A program made the position numbers and the translations under genes. From Schlesneria paludicola DSM 18645 (GTDB taxonomy: Bacteria; Planctomycetota; Planctomycetia; Planctomycetales; Planctomycetaceae): a stretch of DNA of 64,000 nucleotides. How positions within the stretch are numbered: position 1 is the first letter of the stretch; each line of letters begins with the position of its first letter. Positions 27,144-35,765 of the stretch are shown here, piece after piece. Under the pieces are notes generated by a model that was given only the letters and a program-made list of their open reading frames with translations, did no database searches and had not been told where the DNA came from. The stretch lies in the NCBI RefSeq assembly GCF_000255655.1, contig NZ_JH636434.1, positions 1,344,581-1,408,580 on the forward strand, in the 5' to 3' direction.

Positions 27144-29747
27144 ATGCACATCGCCCTCCCGAAATTGTCTCTCGTTGTATTGATCGGACCGAGTGGTACC
27201 GGAAAAAGCACCTTCGCGCGCCGCCATTTCCTGCCCAGTGAAATACTGTCGTCCGACTACTGTCGCGGTCTTGTCAGCGACGATGAAAATTGCCAGGCGG
27301 CAACGAACGACGCTTTTGAAATTCTCCATTTCGTTGCCACAAAACGGCTTTCTCGAGGACGGCTGACCGTCATTGATGCCACCAACGTGCAGCGAGAATC
27401 GCGAGCGCCACTGGTGACCCTCGCGCGGAAATTCCATTGCCTTCCCGTCGCGATCGTACTGAATCTACCGGAATCGGTTTGCCATGAGCGAAACCAGTCC
27501 CGTTCGGATCGTGCATTTGGTCCACATGTCGTACGACAACAGCATCTGCAGCTTCGGCGATCGATTCGGGCCCTGGGCAAAGAAGGGTTCCGACATATTT
27601 TCGTCCTGGACTCGTTGCAAAAGATCGATCAGGCCACGATCGAACGAGTCCCGTTGTGGAACGACCGATGCCACGACCATGGCCCGTTCGACTTCATCGG
27701 CGACGTTCATGGCTGCGCGGACGAACTGGAGGAACTTCTGGCGAAGTTGGGCTACAAATGCGCGCCATCCAATTCGGGACTTGGACTTGGCGATGGGACT
27801 GGCTTCGTTCATCCTGCCGGACGCAAGGCGGTGTTTGTCGGCGATCTTGTCGATCGAGGCCCGCGTATTTTGGATACGCTGCGCATCGTCTACAACATGG
27901 TCCAGTCAGGAAGCGCACTCTGCGTCCCTGGAAATCATGACGAGAAGCTAGTCCGGAAGCTCAGCGGTCGTGACGTCAAACGGACGCATGGACTCGCCAA
28001 CACGCTCGCGGAAATCGAAGCCTTGCCCGACGATCTCCGCGAGTCGTTCTGTCACACACTGAAAACATTTCTCGACAAACTTGTCAGTCACTATGTGCTC
28101 GATGATGGCCGGATCGTCGTGGCGCACGCGGGCATGAAAGCGGAAATGCAGGGACGCGGATCGGGGGCGGTTCGCAGTTTTGCCCTGTATGGTGAAACAA
28201 CCGGTGAGACTGATGAATTCGGGTTGCCAGTCCGCTTGAACTGGGCAAGCGAGTATCGCGGCGACGCAATGGTCGTCTATGGTCACACCCCCGTGTTCGA
28301 GGCGGAATGGCTGAACCGCACAATCAATATCGATACCGGCTGCGTGTTCGGCGGGAAGTTGACGGCCCTGCGATACCCCGAACGGGAGTTGGTTTCCGTA
28401 CGCGCACGCCAGACTTACTGCGAACCATCCCGACCGTTGAGTCCGAGGGAATTGTCCGCACATCCATTGTCGACGCAGCAGCAGCAAGACGACATGCTCG
28501 ATCTCGAAGACGTCAGCGGAAAGCGAATTGTCACAACCCAATTAATGCAGAATCTGACAATCCGCGCCGAGAACGCCTCGGCCGCACTCGAAGTGATGAG
28601 CCGGTTTGCCGCCAATCCGAAGTGGTTGATTTATCTACCACCAACGATGTCGCCGACCGAAACGTCAACGATGCCTGGTTTGCTCGAACATCCCGCCGAG
28701 GCGCTCTCTTACTTCCGCAATCAAGGGATTCCACAGGTCATCTGTCAGGAAAAGCATATGGGATCGCGGGCGGTGGTCATCGTCTGTCAGGATGAGGCCG
28801 CAGCGCGTGCCCGCTTCGGAATTGCAGAAGCAGAATCGGGGATCATTTACACGCGGACGGGCCGACGATTCTTCACCGATTTGAATCTTGAATCCCAGCT
28901 CCTCGAACGACTGCGGGGGGCACTCGGCGCAGCGCATTTCTGGGAGCGATTTCACACGACCTGGGTATGTTTTGATTGTGAGCTAATGCCATGGTCCGCC
29001 AAGGCGCAGGAGCTCCTTCGTTCGCAGTACGCCGCTGTCGGCGCGTCGGGCCAGGGAGCCTTTCCGCCTGTCACACAGGCATTCGAGCAAGCCGCGGCAC
29101 GATTGCAGGCGGATTCCCGTCAAACGTTGATGGAAGTCGCGGACGCAATGGCGACTCACAGGCACAATCTCGATAGGTTCGTCGAGGCGTACCGCAATTA
29201 TTGCTGGCCAGTCCAATCGCTTGAGGATCTCAAACTCGCCCCCTTTCACCTGCTTGCCACGGAAGGAAAAGTGCATACCGAGCAGAATCACCTTTGGCAC
29301 ATGGAGACCTTGCACGAACTGTGCGATCAGGCTCCCTCCCTTCTTCGCAAAACGCGTTATGCGACGTTCGACGTCACCGATCCGGACAGCGAACGTTTAG
29401 CGACGGCGTGGTGGGAAGAATTGACGGGCACTGGCGGTGAAGGAATGGTGGTGAAACCCGTCGATTTCGTCATGCGAGGGACCAAGGGGTTGGTCCAACC
29501 CGCAGTGAAATGTCGCGGCCGCGAGTACTTGCGAATCATCTATGGCCCCAACTACACCGCGGACGCCAATCTCGCACGCTTGCGGAAACGATCGGTCGGA
29601 ACAAAACGGTCATTGGCACTCCGAGAATTCGCTCTCGGCCATGAAGCGCTGCACCGATTCGTACGCTACGAACCACTTCGCCGCGTACATGAAGCAGTAT
29701 TCGGAGTACTGGCGTTAGAAAGCGAACCCGTCGATCCTCGACTCTGA
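27144..29747 (+). CDS. pnkp: Polynucleotide kinase-phosphatase-ligase Pnkp
   Basis: Pnkp heals and seals RNA cut by ribotoxins. The 867-residue protein has all three modules: 5'-kinase with P-loop GPSGTGKST (15-23); binuclear metallophosphatase with GDVHG (186-190), GDLVDRG (233-239), GNHDE (263-267) and YGHTP (379-383); and a nucleotidyltransferase ligase domain with the catalytic lysine in EKHMGSR (K537) and the late GEGMVVKP motif. Length equals the characterised Clostridium thermocellum enzyme. This ligase needs Hen1 to complete sealing, and hen1 is the gene just upstream. The three catalytic sites appear intact. Confidence 0.97.
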   Translation: MHIALPKLSLVVLIGPSGTGKSTFARRHFLPSEILSSDYCRGLVSDDENCQAATNDAFEILHFVATKRLSRGRLTVIDATNVQRESRAPLVTLARKFHCLPVAIVLNLPESVCHERNQSRSDRAFGPHVVRQQHLQLRRSIRALGKEGFRHIFVLDSLQKIDQATIERVPLWNDRCHDHGPFDFIGDVHGCADELEELLAKLGYKCAPSNSGLGLGDGTGFVHPAGRKAVFVGDLVDRGPRILDTLRIVYNMVQSGSALCVPGNHDEKLVRKLSGRDVKRTHGLANTLAEIEALPDDLRESFCHTLKTFLDKLVSHYVLDDGRIVVAHAGMKAEMQGRGSGAVRSFALYGETTGETDEFGLPVRLNWASEYRGDAMVVYGHTPVFEAEWLNRTINIDTGCVFGGKLTALRYPERELVSVRARQTYCEPSRPLSPRELSAHPLSTQQQQDDMLDLEDVSGKRIVTTQLMQNLTIRAENASAALEVMSRFAANPKWLIYLPPTMSPTETSTMPGLLEHPAEALSYFRNQGIPQVICQEKHMGSRAVVIVCQDEAAARARFGIAEAESGIIYTRTGRRFFTDLNLESQLLERLRGALGAAHFWERFHTTWVCFDCELMPWSAKAQELLRSQYAAVGASGQGAFPPVTQAFEQAAARLQADSRQTLMEVADAMATHRHNLDRFVEAYRNYCWPVQSLEDLKLAPFHLLATEGKVHTEQNHLWHMETLHELCDQAPSLLRKTRYATFDVTDPDSERLATAWWEELTGTGGEGMVVKPVDFVMRGTKGLVQPAVKCRGREYLRIIYGPNYTADANLARLRKRSVGTKRSLALREFALGHEALHRFVRYEPLRRVHEAVFGVLALESEPVDPRL

Positions 29748-29755
29748 AAGGACAG

Positions 29756-30205
29756 ATGATGTCATTCGCAATTCGTCTTCTGCGTTCGTCGGACTACGAA
29801 CAATGGTGCCAGATGCGCGCGCAGTTGTGGAATGATGTTCCGTCGGCGGAATTGGAATTGGAAACACCCGACTGGATCGCAGGCAAGAACTGCGCGGTAT
29901 TCGTGGCCGAGAACGCGGCCGGGGTGTTGTGTGGATTTCTTGAAGTCGCAATTCGGCCATCGGACGTCAACGGGACGACGGGACGATTCGGCTATGTCGA
30001 AGGCTGGTACGTGGCGTCCACAGCCAGGCGCCAGGGGATCGGCCGGAGCCTGGTCGACGCAGCAGAATCTTGGTCTAAATCACAGGGATGCGACGAGATT
30101 CATTCAGATGCGCACATCGAAAATCACGTCAGTGAAGCCGCACACCGAGCGATGGGATTCTCTGAGGTGGAGCGACTCGTCCACTTCAGCAAACGGTTAC
30201 TCTAG
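29756..30205 (+). CDS. GNAT acetyltransferase, AAC(6')-I-like
   Basis: A 149-residue GNAT enzyme that resembles the AAC(6')-Ig group of aminoglycoside 6'-N-acetyltransferases along its whole length: MRAQLWNDV, GFLEVAIRPSDVNGT, YVEGWYV, the acetyl-CoA loop RRQGIGRSL, SDAHIENHVSEAAHRAMGF and a final FSKRLL. The gene begins eight bases after the pnkp stop, with AGGAC just upstream, so it is very probably in the same transcript. Two ATG codons in a row (29756, 29759) are possible starts. Whether it acts on aminoglycosides or on another amine is not known; its position suggests a link to ribosome-directed stress. Confidence 0.85.
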   Translation: MMSFAIRLLRSSDYEQWCQMRAQLWNDVPSAELELETPDWIAGKNCAVFVAENAAGVLCGFLEVAIRPSDVNGTTGRFGYVEGWYVASTARRQGIGRSLVDAAESWSKSQGCDEIHSDAHIENHVSEAAHRAMGFSEVERLVHFSKRLL

Positions 30206-30363
30206 AAAACCGCTGCCGTGATCATCCCAGATTACCAACTCGGCAAAATGCGTGGTTTCACCTAGGCTGAATCGGCCGTTTCCACTAGTCTCTGCCGTAC
30301 GAGACTGTTTTTGGGACGACAGTCGCCTCCGAAACGTGCTCATCGTGGAAAGGAATCTGAAAG

Positions 30364-31989
30364 ATGAATATGAGGAGACCTCTGCAGAGACGCATTCGCC
30401 CGTTAGCCGGGTGTGCGGTTCTGATCGGTTTGGTTTGTGGAGCGGTGCAGGACATCGGAATTTCGACGGCCTTCGCACAGGGCGGACGCTTGGCGCAATC
30501 GCGCGAAGGCGCCAAAGATCTATTGGACTATTCGAAAGGATTCAATTCGGACGATGGCTTCGAGCGTCCTCGTCCATCCGATAAGCGCAATCAAATTCTC
30601 TCGGGGGAAGTCGATACCAAGCAGTTGCGTCAACATGTCCAGGCCTTTAAGGACATCCTGGCACAGTTGATCTATGAATTGAACGACCAATCGAGCACGC
30701 TGCCAGGTGTCCGTCCCGTTTATTTGGAGGCACTGCAGCTGAGCGGTTCGGTCGATACCATCGCGAAGCATGTCGCGAAGCATGACATCGATTCCACGAT
30801 GCTTGACGAATTGCAGCAGGCCGACGCCGATTGGCGGGAATTGGTCTATCGCGCGGGGAACCTGCGTGGACTTTCGGGCGAGGCCAAGAAACTCATTGAA
30901 GATCTGAGCCGGCTGGATCAAAAGATTCGCGATACCCTCGGAATCCAACCCCAACTTGATCGCCGTCAATTGACCCTCAAAGCGGCGGGGCTCGCGTCGA
31001 GTCTCGACAGCTTGAAGGACGACATCGAGTTTGAACTTGGGAAGAGTCGAGACACGGTCTTCTATCGCCGATCCATCGGTCGTGCACGGCAGTCTGTCTT
31101 GAACCTGATCGCGTTGATCCGCGACAACACGACGGAATCAAACGTCATGGAGAGCGAATTCAAGCAATTCGAAATGATCTGGACCCCACTGGTCAACAAA
31201 CTTCACGCCGAAGACGATCGGTATATCGAACGCGGTCTGACCCGCGTGGCGGCCGCCTCAAACGAAATTCACCAGTTGCTGCTGTTGCCACAAAAAGTCG
31301 ACCAGACACAATTCGTGTACCTGACAAAGGGGCTGAAGAAGGACATTGATGAATTCTTTTTGAAAACGCCGCTCGTCCTCGTCATGCAACTCGAGAACTC
31401 CAAGCAGGCACTTCCCGTTGCCGACCAATTGAGCCGCGCCTGCGATCGGTTCGTCGAAGTTGTTCAGAAATCACAAGATCATGCCGCCGTGGTCGATTCG
31501 TTTCGAAAGATCGAGCAGGCGGAGAAGGCGTTCTACGACGTCTATCGAGACGTCGACAGCGATCGTGCGGTGGCCGCTCTCACCAGGATCAACCAGTCGG
31601 TTGGTTCGTTGCGGTCAGCACTGCAGCTTCAGCAGGACAATTTTGATACGCGAACCGCCTCGGATCTGGCAGCACTGGTGCAGAATCTGACCGAACAAAT
31701 CACGTTCGTCAGCAAACGCTGGTTGGACAAAGAAGACCCGGATTTTGAAGACGATTGCCTCAGCGAAGTCAAAGCGCTCGCCGACAGCGCCGCACAGTTA
31801 CACGACGACATTGCCGAAGGAAAACGCGCCTCGGATTTGAAAACCGGCATGATCGACGTTTACGAACGTTGGCGAACCGTTTACGGCTATCTCGTCAAAT
31901 GCCAGTCGGAAGAACGCGCAGCCTTGGGGCGATTGGCAACGAAACTGACGCCATCAATCGTCGACCTAAGAGCCATTGTGATTCCGTGA
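30364..31989 (+). CDS. Secreted all-helical protein of unknown function
   Basis: Not a family I recognise. The 541-residue protein has an N-terminal signal (basic RRPLQRRIRPLAG, hydrophobic GCAVLIGLVCGAV, cleavage near AFAQG) and then about 500 residues of amphipathic helix-rich sequence with many Leu, Gln, Asp and Lys and almost no Cys. The pattern (repeated 60-70 residue helical blocks such as SSLDSLKDDIEFEL and VGSLRSALQLQQDNF) suggests a spectrin- or coiled-coil-like rod in the periplasm. A perfect 13-bp hairpin follows its stop. It is convergent with the YhaN-like gene. Confidence 0.75.
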   Translation: MNMRRPLQRRIRPLAGCAVLIGLVCGAVQDIGISTAFAQGGRLAQSREGAKDLLDYSKGFNSDDGFERPRPSDKRNQILSGEVDTKQLRQHVQAFKDILAQLIYELNDQSSTLPGVRPVYLEALQLSGSVDTIAKHVAKHDIDSTMLDELQQADADWRELVYRAGNLRGLSGEAKKLIEDLSRLDQKIRDTLGIQPQLDRRQLTLKAAGLASSLDSLKDDIEFELGKSRDTVFYRRSIGRARQSVLNLIALIRDNTTESNVMESEFKQFEMIWTPLVNKLHAEDDRYIERGLTRVAAASNEIHQLLLLPQKVDQTQFVYLTKGLKKDIDEFFLKTPLVLVMQLENSKQALPVADQLSRACDRFVEVVQKSQDHAAVVDSFRKIEQAEKAFYDVYRDVDSDRAVAALTRINQSVGSLRSALQLQQDNFDTRTASDLAALVQNLTEQITFVSKRWLDKEDPDFEDDCLSEVKALADSAAQLHDDIAEGKRASDLKTGMIDVYERWRTVYGYLVKCQSEERAALGRLATKLTPSIVDLRAIVIP

Positions 31990-32006
31990 TCCTCGTTTCT
32001 GAAACG

Positions 32007-32041
32007 CAAGCCGTGCAACGGATTCTCTGTTGCACGGCTTG
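32007..32041. terminator. Perfect 13-bp hairpin between convergent genes
   Basis: CAAGCCGTGCAAC and GTTGCACGGCTTG pair perfectly around nine bases, 18 bases after the stop of the secreted helical protein. T-rich bases follow only weakly on either side, so it may act on both strands or stabilise the transcript end. Confidence 0.75.
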
Positions 32042-32070
32042 ATTCATTTCCGGACGAGAACGAGCAGCCT

Positions 32071-32154
32071 GTTGTAGAAATGGGCAGACACCTTGGTATT
32101 CACAATGTCATGGCGGCTATAAATCTGGTCTCGGCCAGTCCCCATTACTTCAAC
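32071..32154. repeat. Degenerate GGGGACTGGC-type hairpin repeat, interrupted
   Basis: GTTGTAGAAATGGGCAGAC followed by ACCTTGG on the left and GGCCAGTCCCCATTACTTCAAC on the right are the two halves of the hairpin family seen at 44250, but about 40 bases separate them and pairing is imperfect. It lies directly downstream of the yhaN-like stop codon. Confidence 0.6.
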
Positions 32155-32158
32155 TGTG

Positions 32159-35100
32159 CTAACTCACCAGTCGATGGATGGCGAACTCCGTCGGAGAAAT
32201 CTTTTGTGCGATTTCGAGCAGATGCTCGTGATGCGTAAAGAAGATCACCTGCCGATCCTTTGCCAGTCTCGACAGAATTCGCAGCGTCGCCGCCGATCGG
32301 GCATCGTCAAACTGAATCAGAATATCGTCCGCGATAAACGGCAGTTGATTTCGTGGCGCGTCTTCGAGCGACAAACTCGCCAAACGCAGCGCCAGATACA
32401 GTTGATCGCACGTTCCTTCACTCATTCCGCCGACAGCAACCATCTCGCGCTGCCCCGAGCGCAAACCGACCAGAATGGAATGCCCGCCGTCGTCTTCCAC
32501 GACGCGAAGTCCATCAAACGACTCAAGCGTCAGTTCGCGAAAGAGATCGCTGGCCACCGCCAGCACAGGTCCGCGAATCTTCTCGCGGTACTTCTCGATC
32601 GCCGATCGCAGGACAACGCTCGAGAGTTTCAGGCGCACATACTGATCGGCGTCCGACTGAATTCGAGCAAGCCACTGACGTTGCTTCTCTTCCGCCTCGG
32701 CCGCCTCGGTACTGCCGTCCATTTGCTGCAGTCGCAATACAAACCCACCGAGCTGTTGATGAAGCTGATTCCGTTGCTCCGCGAGCTGCTCGCCTTCTCG
32801 TTCCAGCCGCTGAAGATCGGCTGCCAGTTCTTGACTGGATACACCCTTCACCAGGGACACGAACTCGTCGACGGGGGTTCCATCTGCCAACTCGACGAGT
32901 CTCGCTTCAATTCTGGCAACCTCGCGTTCACACCCTTGCAGGCGACGCGAGCTCGCTTCAATGGTTGCCAGCTCATCCAGAATTCCGTGCAGTGGTTCCG
33001 ACGCGACAACCTCGCCAAGCGGCGACAGCCCGGCCGTCTGGCACAGTTCCGCAACGACCTGAATCGCACGATCACGGGATTCTCGCGCCGTTCGCAATTG
33101 ACGCTCGGCCTGCGAAAGACGGGCCGTCAATTGATTGATCGTCGCCTGATCCTTTTGGGCCGCGACAGCGCGAATGCGAAGCGAGTTCACCGCGTCCTCG
33201 GTTCCCTGCTCCATCAGATCAGGAGCGAGTTCGCGGCACAGTTCGATCACACTGGCCGAGAACGTCAAGGCATCGGCGTCGATCCCCTGAATTCGTTGCT
33301 CAAGCTGATCCGCTTGCCGGCGAAGATCCGCCAACTCACTGATCGAATCAAGTATCACGGCGATCGCGTCTGGCGACGAATCGGGCGGAAGCGTTAGCTC
33401 CGACAATGCCGCTCGCCATTCCCCATGCCATTTCTCGAGCTGCTCGGCGCAAAGGCGTTGCTGCTCGAGGGCACTCGCGCTCTCGACCGAGTGTCGAGCC
33501 AGAATCTCCTCGGCCTCACGTCGAGACTGCTCAATCTGGTCCGCCTGCCGCAGCCGATCTTCGGCCATCAGCAACAGTTCGCCAAACGACTTCCCCCGCA
33601 ACCGGTCGCTGTCGCCGATCCCATCCGGATTCGAGGTGCCACTAGCCTGCAGTTCCAACTCATCGTCCAGCAATCGAACAAGCAACGCCTGATGTTCGTC
33701 AAGCCGCTCTTTGAGCGCATCAAGATCTTTGATTCGGCGTGACTGCAGTTCGTATGTTCGCAACCAAACTTCGCGCCGAGAAAGCCACGTCTGCATCTCG
33801 CGCGGCGTTCGTGGCGCGAAGCCCAACTCGGGCCACATCGAGCTCCAATTCTTGTCGAGCTCAATCCGTCGTTCATCGATCGCCGTCAATTCCAGTGCGA
33901 GATTGCGTTGGCGATCATCGAGTTCGATCAGGTCCGATGCATAGTCCGCAAATTGAGCCACGCGATCCGCTTCATTTCGCAATCGATCCGAAATCTGATC
34001 CGACTCGCCGATCCGCTTGAGAAGCTGATCGAGAATCGGCTCAGCCGCCTTCTGATTGGTCTTCAGTGATGATCGCAACGTTTCGCCAACGTCGTCACGA
34101 CTTCGCCGAGCGGCCAGCAAATCAGCTTCCGTCGGAACCTGAAACTCTTGCTTCAAAACCTCGATTTCCAGCCTTAACTTCGCCCCCGCCTCGGTCAGTT
34201 CGGTGCGTCGTCGCAGAAGCAATGCTTGCCCGGATTCCAGAGATCGCAATTCGGCTTCGCACGCGGCGATCTGATCTGGCTCCGGCACGTTCAATGTGAC
34301 AAGCCGCTCAGGCGATCCCGTCCATGGGGCCAATCCCTTCAACTGCTGTTCGCAATCGGCTTGTCGCTCGGCGATTTCATTCTTGAACCTCGAAAGCTGC
34401 TGCTCGAGGTCGCCTTCGATTCGCATCGTGCGGACGGCAGAGCGTAGTGCGTCCAATGGCCGCAGCAGAGGCAGTGCCGCGATTTCGGAACGAGCTCGAT
34501 CCGCGTCCGATGTCAGCTGTGAACACCGTTTCCCGGCATGTTCGAGGGCTTGAAGCAGTCCCGCCTCTTGTCGGCCCAATTGCCCAATCCGCACTCGATG
34601 AATTCGATCGGGAATGACAACGTTGTCGATCGCAATTTCAGACGATTGACTGAGCGTCGTCTGCAATTCGCCAATCGACCGGATCAATCGCTGTCGCTGA
34701 TCAACAAGCTTTGGCCGATCCAATTGTGCCTTGCAGTATGAGCCCCAGCCCGTTAGCAACTGAGTGAGATCGTCGGCCCGCGCGACGAGCACGCTGGGCG
34801 TAGCCAGTGCTTCGAGCCGCAGTTGTGTGTCGTCGATCGTCTTCTGTTCGGATCGCAACTGCTCATCGGCGTGCTTCAACAACACGAAGGCCTCTTGTCG
34901 GCGCGCGCCAAACTCCACCGGCAATACGGGCACCGCCGTCAACGCAGCCAATTGACTCTGCGCCGTCGATCGTTCGACCAATAGCGGAATCGCTTGTTGC
35001 CAGCGCCGTCGCCGATCCACTTCGGCGGTATTCGTCTCCATCTCAGTCGTGATGGCATCCAGCGCCGCACGCGTTTTCTGCCGTGAAAATTCAGCTTCTT

Positions 35101-35713
35101 CCCAATCCGACACGGGTAGAAGTTTGGCGGCAACCAGATCGCGTTGTGTTTGCCATTCAACGATCCCCTGATTGATCTTTTGCTTCTTGCCTTGTGGCTT
35201 GAATAGTTCTGCCGCTTCCTCCGTCAGGCGTTTTTGGACCGCCGCCAGATCCATCACACCCGATCCTGTGGCGAACAGAATTTCACCAAGATCGCCGGTC
35301 CCCGTCGCGATCTCGCGTCCCCCTTCGACTAGGCGTTCGTAGTCGATCCCATATCGATTCGAGAACGTCGCTTCGTCGAGCCCGCAGAGCATGCGTTGCC
35401 AGCGTTGGTCATCGATGACGGTCGAATCGTCACCGGCGCGCAATGAGTCTTTTCGCGCCTTCCGCCGAATAATCTCGAGAGTCTCGCCCTGTCGATTCTG
35501 AACGATCCCGCCAATTCGCAATTGCGGATTCTGGTGGAGAAAATTGTCGTCCGTCCGTTCATCGAATCCGAACAGCAACTGGCGGATCGCCCGCAGAGTG
35601 GTGCTTTTGCCCGCCTCATTCGGACCATAAATCAAATGAAATCCCGGTCCAAGCGCCAACTTGACATCCGTGAATCGCCCGAACGCCAATAGATCCAGTC
35701 TGGCCAACCACAT
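32159..35713 (-). CDS. YhaN-like Rad50/SMC-family ATPase
   Basis: An 1184-residue SMC-like ATPase. It starts with LARLDLLAFGRFTDV and Walker A GPNEAGKST, has a long coiled-coil middle rich in Glu, Gln, Arg and Leu without a clear CxxC zinc hook, and ends with the ABC signature-like SEGTCDQLYLALRLA and Walker B LPFIADDILIQFDD. This is the YhaN type, which normally works with a YhaO/SbcD-like nuclease in DNA end processing. No metallophosphoesterase gene is next to it here; the upstream neighbour is the signal peptidase gene, 52 bases away on the same strand. The ATG at 35713 is preferred because homology begins there; the longer frame uses TTG. Confidence 0.88.
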   Translation of the reverse strand: MWLARLDLLAFGRFTDVKLALGPGFHLIYGPNEAGKSTTLRAIRQLLFGFDERTDDNFLHQNPQLRIGGIVQNRQGETLEIIRRKARKDSLRAGDDSTVIDDQRWQRMLCGLDEATFSNRYGIDYERLVEGGREIATGTGDLGEILFATGSGVMDLAAVQKRLTEEAAELFKPQGKKQKINQGIVEWQTQRDLVAAKLLPVSDWEEAEFSRQKTRAALDAITTEMETNTAEVDRRRRWQQAIPLLVERSTAQSQLAALTAVPVLPVEFGARRQEAFVLLKHADEQLRSEQKTIDDTQLRLEALATPSVLVARADDLTQLLTGWGSYCKAQLDRPKLVDQRQRLIRSIGELQTTLSQSSEIAIDNVVIPDRIHRVRIGQLGRQEAGLLQALEHAGKRCSQLTSDADRARSEIAALPLLRPLDALRSAVRTMRIEGDLEQQLSRFKNEIAERQADCEQQLKGLAPWTGSPERLVTLNVPEPDQIAACEAELRSLESGQALLLRRRTELTEAGAKLRLEIEVLKQEFQVPTEADLLAARRSRDDVGETLRSSLKTNQKAAEPILDQLLKRIGESDQISDRLRNEADRVAQFADYASDLIELDDRQRNLALELTAIDERRIELDKNWSSMWPELGFAPRTPREMQTWLSRREVWLRTYELQSRRIKDLDALKERLDEHQALLVRLLDDELELQASGTSNPDGIGDSDRLRGKSFGELLLMAEDRLRQADQIEQSRREAEEILARHSVESASALEQQRLCAEQLEKWHGEWRAALSELTLPPDSSPDAIAVILDSISELADLRRQADQLEQRIQGIDADALTFSASVIELCRELAPDLMEQGTEDAVNSLRIRAVAAQKDQATINQLTARLSQAERQLRTARESRDRAIQVVAELCQTAGLSPLGEVVASEPLHGILDELATIEASSRRLQGCEREVARIEARLVELADGTPVDEFVSLVKGVSSQELAADLQRLEREGEQLAEQRNQLHQQLGGFVLRLQQMDGSTEAAEAEEKQRQWLARIQSDADQYVRLKLSSVVLRSAIEKYREKIRGPVLAVASDLFRELTLESFDGLRVVEDDGGHSILVGLRSGQREMVAVGGMSEGTCDQLYLALRLASLSLEDAPRNQLPFIADDILIQFDDARSAATLRILSRLAKDRQVIFFTHHEHLLEIAQKISPTEFAIHRLVS

Positions 35714-35765
35714 TCCGCACGGGCCCTTTATTTCAGTCAATCGAAAGCGTTTCGATTGTGATGTG

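Noticed and set aside
32156-33397. 413-residue plus frame inside the yhaN-like gene
   Set aside because: Long only because the opposite strand is GC-rich coding sequence; the sense protein has clear ATPase motifs.
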